A stretch of DNA of 64,000 bases from an uncultured Chromatiaceae bacterium. GTDB lineage: Bacteria; Pseudomonadota; Gammaproteobacteria; Enterobacterales; Alteromonadaceae. Positions 25,601 through 33,118 of this stretch are shown here, one piece after another. The number at the start of each line of letters is the position of its first letter. Positions within the stretch are counted from its first letter, which is position 1. The notes under the pieces were generated by a model, which was not told the DNA's origin, did no database searches, and saw only the letters and a list, made by a program, of their open reading frames with translations. The stretch is from the NCBI GenBank assembly GCA_937978655.1, contig CALJUX010000033.1, positions 1 to 64,000 on the forward strand. Reading direction: 5' to 3'. The position numbers were made by a program, and so were the translations under genes.

Positions 25601-26566
25601 TTGAATCATAAATTTTCTATAGCGCCGATGCTGGATTGGACTGATAAACATTGTCGGTATTTTCATCGGAAGCTGAGTCAACATGCGGTGCTTTACACTG
25701 AAATGGTCACGACCGGTGCCATTTTGTTCGGGCAGGGAGACTACCTTGCTTTTAACGAAGAAGAGCATCCCGTGGTAGTGCAACTGGGGGGGTCTGATCC
25801 CGTCGCGATGGCAAAGTCAGCTGTGTTGTGTCAACAATATGGTTACGACGCTATCAACATCAACGTCGGCTGTCCGTCAGATCGTGTACAAAACGGGATG
25901 TTTGGTGCTTGTCTGATGGCGAAGCCGGAATTAGTTGCCCAATGTGTAACTGCGATGCGGGATGTGGCGGATATCCCGGTGACGGTGAAAACCCGAATTG
26001 GTATTGATGATTCTGACGACATGCAGTTTCTGACTGATTTTGTTGGGACTGTGCGGGAAGCCGGTTGTACGCAGTTTATTATCCACGCCCGCAAAGCATG
26101 GTTACAGGGGTTAAGTCCAAAAGAAAATCGTGAAGTGCCTCCGTTGAATTACCCGCGTGTGTATCAGTTAAAACAACAGTTCCCGGATCTGGACATCGCG
26201 ATCAATGGCGGTATCAAAACTATCGAAGATTGTATAGCGCACCTGCAGTACCTCGATGGAGTGATGATCGGTCGTGAAGCCTACACCAATCCATTATTGC
26301 TGGCGCAGATTGATCAGGCCTTGTTTGGCGATACGCGGATTGTACCTACCCCCCATCAGCTGGTGCGGGATATGTTGCCGTACATTGAACAACAGATGCA
26401 ACAAGGTGCCCGGTTCTGGCACATTGCGCGCCATATGTTAGGTATCTTTCAGGGAGTTCCAGGCGCACGGCAATGGCGCCGTCACCTCAGTGAAGTCGGG
26501 CATTTACCAGGCAGTGGGCCTGAGGTGTTGGTGAACGCATTGGCTAAGGTTCCAGAGCAACACTAA
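25601..26566 (+). CDS. dusA: tRNA-dihydrouridine synthase DusA
   Basis: DusA is an FMN enzyme that reduces U20/U20a in the tRNA D-loop. The 321-residue protein opens with FSIAPMLDWTDKHCRYF and contains NINVGCPSDRVQNGMFGACLM with the catalytic cysteine C104, VKTRIGIDD, FIIHARKAWLQGLSPKENR and INGGIKT. TTG 25601 is the likely start because GGAGG lies exactly 5 bases upstream; the in-frame TTG at 25586 would place that site inside the gene. The zur-dusA pairing is conserved in gammaproteobacteria. Confidence 0.94.
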   Translation: MNHKFSIAPMLDWTDKHCRYFHRKLSQHAVLYTEMVTTGAILFGQGDYLAFNEEEHPVVVQLGGSDPVAMAKSAVLCQQYGYDAININVGCPSDRVQNGMFGACLMAKPELVAQCVTAMRDVADIPVTVKTRIGIDDSDDMQFLTDFVGTVREAGCTQFIIHARKAWLQGLSPKENREVPPLNYPRVYQLKQQFPDLDIAINGGIKTIEDCIAHLQYLDGVMIGREAYTNPLLLAQIDQALFGDTRIVPTPHQLVRDMLPYIEQQMQQGARFWHIARHMLGIFQGVPGARQWRRHLSEVGHLPGSGPEVLVNALAKVPEQH

Positions 26567-26582
26567 AAAATGGTTAAATTTG

Positions 26583-26593
26583 CCAAATTTTGG
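26583..26593. promoter_or_regulatory. palindrome, candidate activator site
   Basis: CCAAATTTTGG (arms CCAAA/TTTGG) lies about 90-100 bases upstream of the sigma-54-like element at 26680, the usual distance for an enhancer-binding protein site. No known consensus was matched; this is positional inference. Confidence 0.3.
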
Positions 26594-26679
26594 TTTTTAA
26601 GCTGGTTTGCACTTGATTCCATATTTGTTGCGTTTCCATTAAGTTCATATAAAACAAATAGATAATTGAAATTTCCGAG

Positions 26680-26696
26680 TTGGCACAAGGATTGTA
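26680..26696 (+). promoter_or_regulatory. sigma-54-like -24/-12 promoter
   Basis: TTGGCACAAGGATTGTA matches the sigma-54 consensus (TTGGCACG-N4-TTGCA/T) with intact GG at -24 and correct 12-base spacing to the -12 element, which reads GT rather than GC. Transcription is predicted near 26707, 35 bases before the ATG at 26742. A -12 of this kind is known for PspF-controlled promoters in E. coli. Confidence 0.6.
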
Positions 26697-26741
26697 ATTC
26701 ATTGACTGTTGTCACTGAAATTAACCAACGAGGATATAAAC

Positions 26742-27017
26742 ATGAAATCTTTTACCGCTATCGCTTTTGCTACCACGTTAATGTTTGCTCACAGTGCTTA
26801 CGCAGCGGATCCGGTCAGTGAGCTGACCACGCTGGCCGCTGCGCAAATTGCTGAACAAGCTGCCGAACTTAAGCAAAACCTGGCCGCACAGTTACATCAG
26901 TCGCTTGTACAGAGTCTTGAAACAAGTCTGGCAGACGCAGTAGCCGAAGCCCCAGAACTCAATACAGAAGATGTGGTGGCGGGTCTGGAAAATTCAGCGG
27001 CTGCGATTGTGGAGTAA
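26742..27017 (+). CDS. small secreted alanine/glutamine-rich helical protein, function unknown
   Basis: This 91-residue protein has a clear Sec signal peptide (MKSFTAIAFA... ending HSAYA, residues 1-21). The mature ~70 residues are Ala, Gln, Glu and Leu-rich and strongly helical, with no cysteine, aromatic core or known motif. GAGGA lies 8 bases before ATG 26742. It follows a sigma-54-like promoter and precedes a tiny membrane ORF whose ribosome site overlaps its 3' end. It occupies the position downstream of dusA held by pspG in E. coli, though it does not resemble PspG. A periplasmic stress-response role is inference from context. Confidence 0.7.
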   Translation: MKSFTAIAFATTLMFAHSAYAADPVSELTTLAAAQIAEQAAELKQNLAAQLHQSLVQSLETSLADAVAEAPELNTEDVVAGLENSAAAIVE

Positions 27018-27021
27018 GCCT

Positions 27022-27153
27022 GTGATTCTGGCGCTGTCTCCACAGCTGTTTGGGATGTTTTTACTCCCTGTATTAAGCATTTACGTGGTGGCGAGGCTTT
27101 GGTTGTGGTTGTTGCCGCCAACAGAAATCCCTTCATTAACCCGGTCTGTGTAG
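27022..27153 (+). CDS. putative 43-residue single-span membrane protein
   Basis: GTG 27022 begins a 43-codon reading frame 4 bases after the preceding stop. GGAG at 27011-27014 gives a 7-base spacer, placed within the last codons of the upstream gene, which suggests translational coupling. The product has one hydrophobic helix (about residues 4-32) rich in Leu, Val, Phe and Trp, then a short polar tail. Its stop codon lies inside the loop of the terminator. No family is recognised; the evidence is ribosome site, position and hydrophobicity only. Confidence 0.4.
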   Translation: MILALSPQLFGMFLLPVLSIYVVARLWLWLLPPTEIPSLTRSV

Positions 27154-27168
27154 TACCGGGTTTTTTTT
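27138..27168 (+). terminator. Rho-independent terminator ending the first sigma-54-like unit
   Basis: AACCCGGT / ACCGGGTT with a nine-base loop is followed by eight T. The stop codon of the 43-residue ORF (27151-27153) is in the hairpin, so a terminating ribosome could affect folding. Confidence 0.88.
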
Positions 27169-27300
27169 CGCATTTTTTTTGTGTGTGACTGAATTGACTA
27201 ATTTTTGATGATATCCCCTCTTTTTTGATTATTCTTATTTTTTGACCCTTACTCCTCTGATTAATTAATCATATCTTATTGATTTTCATTAATAAAATAG

Positions 27301-27317
27301 TTGGCATGCGAATTGAT
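27301..27317 (+). promoter_or_regulatory. second sigma-54-like -24/-12 promoter (pspC-like gene)
   Basis: TTGGCATGCGAATTGATT has GG at -24 and TTG at -12 with the same spacing as the element at 26680; the -12 reads GA in place of GC. Predicted start near 27327 leaves a 27-base leader before ATG 27354. The upstream 130 bases are very AT-rich and hold a perfect 12-base palindrome GATTAATTAATC (27259-27270), consistent with a bending or activator region. Confidence 0.55.
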
Positions 27318-27353
27318 TGTCTTTATTCAGCTATTCAACAACAGGAGAGTGAT

Positions 27354-27560
27354 ATGCGAAATTATCGTGAGAATCGTTGGTACTGCAATAAAGCCGACCG
27401 CAAGATCGCGGGCGTATGTAGTGGTTTGGCTCGCGCCTATGGTCAGAATACACTGGTCATCCGGCTGGTGGCAGTGCTGGCTTTTCTGGCACTGCCCGGA
27501 GTCATGTTGATGGCGTACCTGGCTGCCGCGTTAATTCTGCCAAATCGATATGTGGTCTGA
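27354..27560 (+). CDS. PspC-domain protein
   Basis: This is a 68-residue protein consisting of a PspC domain: WYCNKADRKIAGVCSGLARAYG, then VIRLVAVLAFL, then a transmembrane helix (about residues 38-62) ending LAAALILP. In the phage-shock response PspC is an inner-membrane sensor working with PspB to recruit PspA. It stands alone here with no pspA, pspB or pspF adjacent. CAGGAGAG precedes the ATG and a sigma-54-like promoter lies just upstream, fitting sigma-54 control of psp genes. Confidence 0.85.
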   Translation: MRNYRENRWYCNKADRKIAGVCSGLARAYGQNTLVIRLVAVLAFLALPGVMLMAYLAAALILPNRYVV

Positions 27561-27608
27561 CAAAAGTCTGACTCCTGTGTAAGATAACGTTAGTTTTATA
27601 CAGGAGTC
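27557..27608 (+). promoter_or_regulatory. promoter plus inverted repeat covering the PCuAC ribosome site
   Basis: CTGACA (27557-27562) and TAAGAT (27580-27585) with a 17-base gap form a possible sigma-70 promoter. Overlapping it, GACTCCTGT (27570-27578) is the exact complement of ACAGGAGTC (27600-27608), which contains the ribosome site AGGAG of the next gene. A transcript reading through from pspC could therefore hide the ribosome site, while one starting near 27592 could not. Confidence 0.5.
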
Positions 27609-27612
27609 TGCT

Positions 27613-28044
27613 ATGCGTACAGTTTGCTTCTTGCTGCTGAGTTTTATGTCTTTTTTGGGCGCTGTTGCGGCCAGTGAGGTTGACGTCAGTAACGCGACGG
27701 TGCGCCAGCCTTTGCCGGGGAAGACTCTTAGTGCCGGTTACTTCTCAATGAAAAATACAGGTACAGCGCCGATATCCTTACTCGGTGTCAGCAGCCCGCA
27801 GTTTAATTCAATCGAGTTGCATAGCCACCAGATGGTTGATGGCATGATGCAGATGGTGCAGGTCGGGCAGATTGATATAGCGCCCGGACAAAGCGTGCAC
27901 TTGCAACCGGGCGGATTGCATCTGATGTTATTCGGCCCTTCAAGCGTGATCCAACCCGGTCAGCAGGTCCCGTTACGCTTACGTTGGTCCGACGGCACTG
28001 AACAGTCGGTCAGTGCGAGTGTTACGCGGATCCCAAAACAATAG
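27613..28044 (+). CDS. periplasmic copper chaperone, PCu(A)C family
   Basis: This is a 143-residue PCu(A)C-type copper-binding protein that in relatives delivers Cu(I) to Sco and the CuA site of cytochrome oxidase. A signal peptide (residues 1-20, ending AVAA) precedes VSNATVRQPLPGKTLSAGYF. The metal ligands fit the family pattern: His in ELHSHQM, several Met in DGMMQMV, and later His and Met in GLHLMLFGP. Start ATG 27613 follows CAGGAG. It is the first gene of a three-gene envelope run with DUF2333 and TIGR04219 genes. Confidence 0.88.
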   Translation: MRTVCFLLLSFMSFLGAVAASEVDVSNATVRQPLPGKTLSAGYFSMKNTGTAPISLLGVSSPQFNSIELHSHQMVDGMMQMVQVGQIDIAPGQSVHLQPGGLHLMLFGPSSVIQPGQQVPLRLRWSDGTEQSVSASVTRIPKQ

Positions 28045-28053
28045 GAGTCTCAG

Positions 28054-29031
28054 ATGCAGAAACTGATGATTGGTCTGGCATTAGTGCTGTCGGTTATCGT
28101 GACTGGCTGGGGGATGACGCTTTATTACAGTGATGAACCGGCGACATTCGATGTGCCAGCCCTGGCTCTGTCTGTCAGTGCCGGCACAAAACCTGTGGTG
28201 GGCTTTACCACAACAAACACCTTAATTCATATCACCGAAACTTTGTTGTACAAACCCGGTGGATTCATCAGCAATGATATCTTGCCACCTTTTATGCTGA
28301 TGGACGACATGCCGGCGTGGGAACTTGGAGTGTTGGAGATGATCCGTGATATGGCGCTGGTGATGCGGACTGATTTCAGCCGCTCCCAGTCGCAGTCGGT
28401 GGAAAACAGCCTGCTGAAACAAGTCCAGCCTAAATTTAATATTGAACATCGCAGCTGGGCGATCCCGTCCCCGGAAGAGGAATACACGGCGGCGACTAAG
28501 CTGTTACGCACATACCGCCAGGCCCTGATGGATCCAAATAATCAGGAACACCAGTTTTTTGCCCGTGCAGATAATCTGCGGGATTGGCTGAAACAGGCTG
28601 AAAAGCGTCTGGGCAGTTACAGCCAGCGCTTGAGTGCCAGTGTCGGACAGGACCGGCTGAATACGGATCTTGCCGGCGATATTTCGGCGCGTCAGTCGAC
28701 GTTGACGCCGGATCAACTGATGGTCAAAACGTCCTGGTGGCGTATTGACGATGAATTTTATGAAGCTCGCGGTGCCTGTTGGGCGTTACTGCATCTGCTT
28801 AAAGCCATTGAGGTAGATTTTGCTGATGTGTTACAGCGAAAAAATGCCACAGTCAGCTTGCAGCAGATCATTCGTGAACTGGAATCTACTCAGCAAACTG
28901 TCTGGACACCGATGGTGCTCAATGGCAGTGGCTTTGGCGTGTTGGCCAATCATAGTCTGGTCATGGCAAATTATATTTCCAGGGCGAATGCTGCGCTGAT
29001 AGATCTGACTGAACTGTTGTCACAAGGATAA
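28054..29031 (+). CDS. DUF2333 family protein
   Basis: This is a 325-residue protein with an N-terminal membrane anchor or uncleaved signal (residues 3-24) and a large soluble, probably periplasmic, domain. Segments NTLIHITETLLYKPGGFISND, LPPFMLMDDMPAWELGVL and AGDISARQSTL resemble the DUF2333 family, common in marine gammaproteobacteria and without assigned function. GGAG lies upstream and it lies 9 bases after the PCuAC gene and 3 before the barrel gene, so the three are likely one operon. Confidence 0.78.
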   Translation: MQKLMIGLALVLSVIVTGWGMTLYYSDEPATFDVPALALSVSAGTKPVVGFTTTNTLIHITETLLYKPGGFISNDILPPFMLMDDMPAWELGVLEMIRDMALVMRTDFSRSQSQSVENSLLKQVQPKFNIEHRSWAIPSPEEEYTAATKLLRTYRQALMDPNNQEHQFFARADNLRDWLKQAEKRLGSYSQRLSASVGQDRLNTDLAGDISARQSTLTPDQLMVKTSWWRIDDEFYEARGACWALLHLLKAIEVDFADVLQRKNATVSLQQIIRELESTQQTVWTPMVLNGSGFGVLANHSLVMANYISRANAALIDLTELLSQG

Positions 29032-29034
29032 AAA

Positions 29035-29778
29035 ATGGTGTTGAGAACCGCAGTTGTGCTGGCCTGTTGCTGGATTGCCAGCCAGGCCCACGCGGATATG
29101 TTAGGAGCCCGACTGGGGCTCGATTACTGGCAAGCCCGGCCGTCAGTAACCGCCGGGGATACAGGGCTGGCTGGCCAGTTTTCTTCAGCAGATGCCAATG
29201 AACTGGCCTGGACCGCCCGATTTGAACACCCGTTACCGTTGTTGCCAAATGTAGCTGCCCGTTATCAGCAGTCGGCGTTGTCTGGACTGGGGCCGTTATT
29301 GAGTGGCATCACGCTGGACCAGAAAGCGTTTGCGAGCGGTGTTGTGGCAACGCAAACTCATGCGCTGAAGAATGTTGACGTAACAGCTTATTATGAAATT
29401 TTAGATAATCCGCTGTTTAGCCTGGACTTTGGCTTTACTGCACGTCTGCTGCGCGCCGATCTCGGGTTAAGTGCTGGCGTTATGTCCGCATCCCGCGAAC
29501 TGACGGTGACGTTGCCGATGCTGTTTGTTGATGCTGAGATGGCGATTTGGGGCACTGATACTCATTTGTTTATGCAAGGGAATTACAGCCGTTATCAGAG
29601 CGATCGGAATTATGACTGGCGCGGCGGGATCGCCTGGCGTGTGATTGACGTCGCATTGCTGCAGACCTATCTGCGGGCAGGCTGGCAGCATTCGGTGGTG
29701 AATATCAATGACAGAGACCATCTGGATTTGCACACAGACAATGACGGGGGTTTTGTCGGGATTGCGATTGACTTCTGA
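29035..29778 (+). CDS. outer-membrane beta-barrel protein, TIGR04219 type
   Basis: This is a 247-residue protein with a signal peptide ending SQAHA, then MLGARLGLDYWQARP and alternating amphipathic strands; the C-terminal residue is Phe (VGIAIDF), typical of BamA-assembled barrels. The overall pattern matches the TIGR04219 family of outer-membrane proteins. Function is unknown. It ends the PCuAC-DUF2333-barrel run. Confidence 0.78.
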   Translation: MVLRTAVVLACCWIASQAHADMLGARLGLDYWQARPSVTAGDTGLAGQFSSADANELAWTARFEHPLPLLPNVAARYQQSALSGLGPLLSGITLDQKAFASGVVATQTHALKNVDVTAYYEILDNPLFSLDFGFTARLLRADLGLSAGVMSASRELTVTLPMLFVDAEMAIWGTDTHLFMQGNYSRYQSDRNYDWRGGIAWRVIDVALLQTYLRAGWQHSVVNINDRDHLDLHTDNDGGFVGIAIDF

Positions 29779-29828
29779 TTTTTGTTAAAAAAATGTATTT
29801 GTGCAGCAGAAATTCGGCGGTCCCGAGG

Positions 29829-29858
29829 TTGCTGCTGTAAATCCAATCCCGCTATACT
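29829..29858 (+). promoter_or_regulatory. candidate sigma-70 promoter
   Basis: TTGCTG (29829-29834) and TATACT (29853-29858) lie 18 bases apart. The -10 matches 5 of 6 bases. It would drive the degenerate hybrid kinase gene beginning at 29896. Confidence 0.55.
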
Positions 29859-29895
29859 GGGTGCTTTCTTGCCATTGTGACCACAAGGCTGACCG

Positions 29896-31935
29896 GTGAT
29901 CCGCAACCGTCCCATTCAAATGTCTGCATTTTTGTTGGCCTTAGCTGCGGTGTGGCTGCTGACGGCTATGACGGCCAGTTGGTGGTCGCATCAGCACCAG
30001 GTGGCGCAGCAGCAACAGCAACTGCATCATCTGAGTGACAATCTGATCCCTCACTTACTGGCAGAGCCTACATTCGCTGGCGAACTGCTGACGTTTGCCC
30101 GAGCCAATGGATCTTTGCCGCTACGGAGCGCCATTTTATTTGGCCGTGACGGTAAACCTTTGGTGCATGTCGGCGACAGCATCCCGCTTCCTGCCTGGCA
30201 GACTAAGACCGACTTTGTCGCAGACGGCGTCAGATACTGGCGTCAGCCGGTAGGCCAGCACCAGTATCTGCTATTGGCCGTTGATCAAGTGCCGATCTCC
30301 GGGTTTTGGTTTTATCTGACGTTGCCCATGTTGTTGGGGGGAGCCCTGTGGCATTGGTGGCAGCGGCGTCAGCAAGCCCGTCTGTTTGCACAGCTGTGGC
30401 AGCTGATCCCGGAGGTCCTGCAAGTTCAGGGCTCTGAAGGCCCTGAATTGCGCCAGTTCGGACAAGCCGTGAGTCAGCTGGTTCAGCAGCGTGACGAAGC
30501 TGCTCATCAGGCGAGTCTGAATTTACAGCTTTTGCATAATCAGCAGAAACAACACGTCGAGCAGCGCAATGAAATCCGCCTGCTCCTGACCCAGGCAGAA
30601 AACCGCAACTTGCATCAGAACCGGGCTTTGCAATGCTGGCAGAATCTGGTGCGCCGCAGTCCGCAACTGGTCGACGCAGAATTACGGCACTGGGCCACCC
30701 TTTTGGGATGGTGCCAGCGGCAAGAAACCGATAATGAATTGCAACAGCAGAGCATTACACAGTGGTTTGCCGCGACTGTCGGGGAGTTGGTACCGATGTG
30801 GCCTGAGGATATCTTGCTGTTGCCTGACGAAGATCCTGACACGCTGCGTTACCTTGCTGAATTTGACGGCCGCGCGATGCGCCATCTGGTGCAGTCTCTC
30901 TGTCTTGCCGTGAAGCCGTTTATTGATGGTAAAGAGTTATTAATTCGCTATCGGCTGCAGCCGCCGCAGCGGGATAAGTTGCAGTTGCAACTCCAGTATA
31001 CCGGCAAAAGCCTGAGCGCTCGCAGCAGGCAAATTCTGTTGCAGGGGGGCATGGCTGAACCCCAGTGGGACGATGTGCCGTTTGAAATAAGCCGGCACTT
31101 GCTGCAGTTGCTCAAAGCAGAGCTGCACATTACCGAACTGGCTGATTTGGGCAGTCGTCTGGAACTGAGCTTCCCTCTGCATGGGCAACTGCAACCACAA
31201 AGCCGCAGATTTCAAAACTTGCTGGTCTGTGATCCGCGGCCCTGCCGGCTGGATTTGTGGCGGCAGAGTTTATTGGGGGTCAGTGAACAGGTGCTGGCGA
31301 CCGGCTCGCTGGATGAACTGAAAGTTGCATTGCAAAGCCGGCTGGTTGATGTCGTGGTGGTGCACTGGTTCAGCGAACAGATGTCGGACGCAGAGGTAAT
31401 GACACTGCAGCAACTGAGCCAGCGTTACCAGTTGGTTTTGTTTGCACCTTTGGTGATACAGCGCCGTTGCGGTGAACAAATGGCAGGGCACAAATACGTG
31501 CCGCCATTGTTGCTAGCGCCGTTATCTGCATTACCACAGCCCGGCGCCCAGTTTGCCAGTCAGCAGTTACTGATAGTCGACGATAATCCGACAAACCTGA
31601 GTTTTGTCAGGGCGATGCTGGCAGGGCAAGACATCAGCATTGATTTTGCGACAACGGGTCTTGAAGCGCTGAAACTGGCGAATCACAGCCGTTATCAATT
31701 GATCCTGATGGATATCCAACTGCCCGATCTCAGCGGGGTTGAGGTGACTAAGCGGATCAGGCAATTACGCCATCATCAGCACACGGTAATTCTGGCCTTT
31801 ACCGGGCATGCATTGCCCGAAGAGGCCGCCAGTTTCCGTCTGGCGGGCATGGACGATGTGATGATCAAGCCGCTGGATGCACGTAAAATCGCCCATATCC
31901 TGTCCCGGATCAGGCCCCTGGCTGAAATTCAATAA
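29896..31935 (+). CDS. membrane receiver protein with degenerate histidine-kinase core
   Basis: This is a 679-residue inner-membrane protein with the layout of a hybrid sensor kinase. Helix 1 is near residues 8-26, a periplasmic segment runs to about 130, helix 2 is near 135-153, then coiled coil, a kinase-like core (about 240-440) and a receiver. The core lacks an H-box histidine, the N-box asparagines and the DxGxG motif; YTGKSLSARS stands where DTGIGI would be expected. The receiver is intact, with D562, phosphoacceptor D606 in LILMDIQLPD and K658. It probably depends on another kinase or works as a scaffold. The start is GTG 29896 with AAGG upstream; ATG 29920 is possible. Its last 26 bases overlap the convergent TIGR03899 gene. 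Confidence 0.75.
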   Translation: MIRNRPIQMSAFLLALAAVWLLTAMTASWWSHQHQVAQQQQQLHHLSDNLIPHLLAEPTFAGELLTFARANGSLPLRSAILFGRDGKPLVHVGDSIPLPAWQTKTDFVADGVRYWRQPVGQHQYLLLAVDQVPISGFWFYLTLPMLLGGALWHWWQRRQQARLFAQLWQLIPEVLQVQGSEGPELRQFGQAVSQLVQQRDEAAHQASLNLQLLHNQQKQHVEQRNEIRLLLTQAENRNLHQNRALQCWQNLVRRSPQLVDAELRHWATLLGWCQRQETDNELQQQSITQWFAATVGELVPMWPEDILLLPDEDPDTLRYLAEFDGRAMRHLVQSLCLAVKPFIDGKELLIRYRLQPPQRDKLQLQLQYTGKSLSARSRQILLQGGMAEPQWDDVPFEISRHLLQLLKAELHITELADLGSRLELSFPLHGQLQPQSRRFQNLLVCDPRPCRLDLWRQSLLGVSEQVLATGSLDELKVALQSRLVDVVVVHWFSEQMSDAEVMTLQQLSQRYQLVLFAPLVIQRRCGEQMAGHKYVPPLLLAPLSALPQPGAQFASQQLLIVDDNPTNLSFVRAMLAGQDISIDFATTGLEALKLANHSRYQLILMDIQLPDLSGVEVTKRIRQLRHHQHTVILAFTGHALPEEAASFRLAGMDDVMIKPLDARKIAHILSRIRPLAEIQ

Positions 31936-32830
31936 CACTGCCAAATAACGTCTGTAATGCCTGTAAATACAGCGGGTGAACCGGGCTGTACAGCAGGCTC
32001 ATCAGCTCGGCGCCATTGTTGGTAAATTTGTAATACTGCAATACTATGCCATTGGCTTTCAGCTGTCCCTGTAGCGGGGTTTGCGGAAACTGCCATTGCA
32101 GTTGCTGGCCTTTGTTCATCACACCGCTTTCAATTTCTGCCGGGTGCAGCAGTCCTAAATCAATCAGGCTGAGAATTTGCGGATAGGTCAGTCCGAACTG
32201 ACTCAGATTCAGCACGCCGCGGTTTCGGCCGCGGATCCATTGCCAGAATGAGCCTTGCTGCAGATAGCTGAAGTAGATATGGGCGGGTTCCTGTGCAGAG
32301 ATCCGACAACTAAGACTGCTGGCCAGCTGCAGCGCCTGGGCATCTTTGTGGTGCATCTGGCGCAGAATGCTCAGTGTTTTATAAGAGAAGCTGCCGGGAA
32401 CACTGATTTCTGCCGCCAGGATCCGCGCCCAGAGTTTTTGCATCGACAAGGCCGAGATATTCTGTACCAGCTCGCAATAGTGATAAAACCAGTCCGGATC
32501 CAATTCCTGACTGACCGCCTGATCCGTGCAGTATTCCTGCGCCAGCACCATCACCTTTTCCAGGTTGTATTGCTGACGCTCAACGCTCATCTGGCGGCGC
32601 CGCTCAGCACGACTGCTCAACGTGTCCTCGGGCACAGTCGTATCGGGAGCCGCACCGGCGCGGGCAGACAATTGTTGATGTACTGCACTGGCCTGACGGA
32701 TTTGCTGAATGGATACGGTATTGTCGGTACTTTCCTGCGACCTTGCCCGCAGCGATAAATCCTGGCCCAGCTGGCGTTTTGCCAGTTGTCTTAAACGCTG
32801 TTGGCCGGACATTTGCTGAATTTTACTCAT
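31910..32830 (-). CDS. TIGR03899 family protein
   Basis: This is a 306-residue soluble protein resembling the TIGR03899 / DUF2806-related family found in Vibrio, Shewanella and relatives. Landmarks are RRQMSVERQQYNLEKVMVLA, DPDWFYHYCELVQNIS and MQKLWARILAAEI, the last typical of DUF2806 proteins. No membrane span or signal is visible. Function is unknown. It is convergent with the degenerate kinase gene with a 26-base overlap. Confidence 0.7.
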   Translation of the reverse strand: MSKIQQMSGQQRLRQLAKRQLGQDLSLRARSQESTDNTVSIQQIRQASAVHQQLSARAGAAPDTTVPEDTLSSRAERRRQMSVERQQYNLEKVMVLAQEYCTDQAVSQELDPDWFYHYCELVQNISALSMQKLWARILAAEISVPGSFSYKTLSILRQMHHKDAQALQLASSLSCRISAQEPAHIYFSYLQQGSFWQWIRGRNRGVLNLSQFGLTYPQILSLIDLGLLHPAEIESGVMNKGQQLQWQFPQTPLQGQLKANGIVLQYYKFTNNGAELMSLLYSPVHPLYLQALQTLFGSVIEFQPGA

Positions 32831-32963
32831 CTAAAGCGCTTCCCTTTGCGACTGCTGAAAACAGTGTATCGGCAGCCGTATCAGACCCGCCAGTCCGGGG
32901 CAAAAAAAACATGCATGCACTGAAACTGTTTTCCCGCCTGCCATGCTGGCTGCAGACGCAAAA

Positions 32964-32993
32964 TTGATTGCATTTTTTACTTAAGGGTATAGT
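32964..32993 (+). promoter_or_regulatory. candidate promoter of the DUF3369-EAL gene
   Basis: TTGATT (32964-32969) and TATAGT (32988-32993) are separated by 18 bases in an AT-rich patch. Predicted start near 33000 leaves a leader of about 115 bases before ATG 33119. The rest of this 288-base gap shows nothing further. Confidence 0.45.
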
Positions 32994-33118
32994 GTAATAA
33001 GGCACAAAATCAGTCGTTGATGTTGACTCACAGGTAGTTTGAACGGACCAGTTCAGGCACAACAAAAGGGAAGCCCAGCCAGTGTTGCCCGGTGAGACTC
33101 TAAGGATAAGGTCGTTGA

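Noticed and set aside
27022..27153. The 43-residue ORF as PspG
   Set aside because: It is half the length of PspG and shares no recognisable motif; only its position after dusA is similar.
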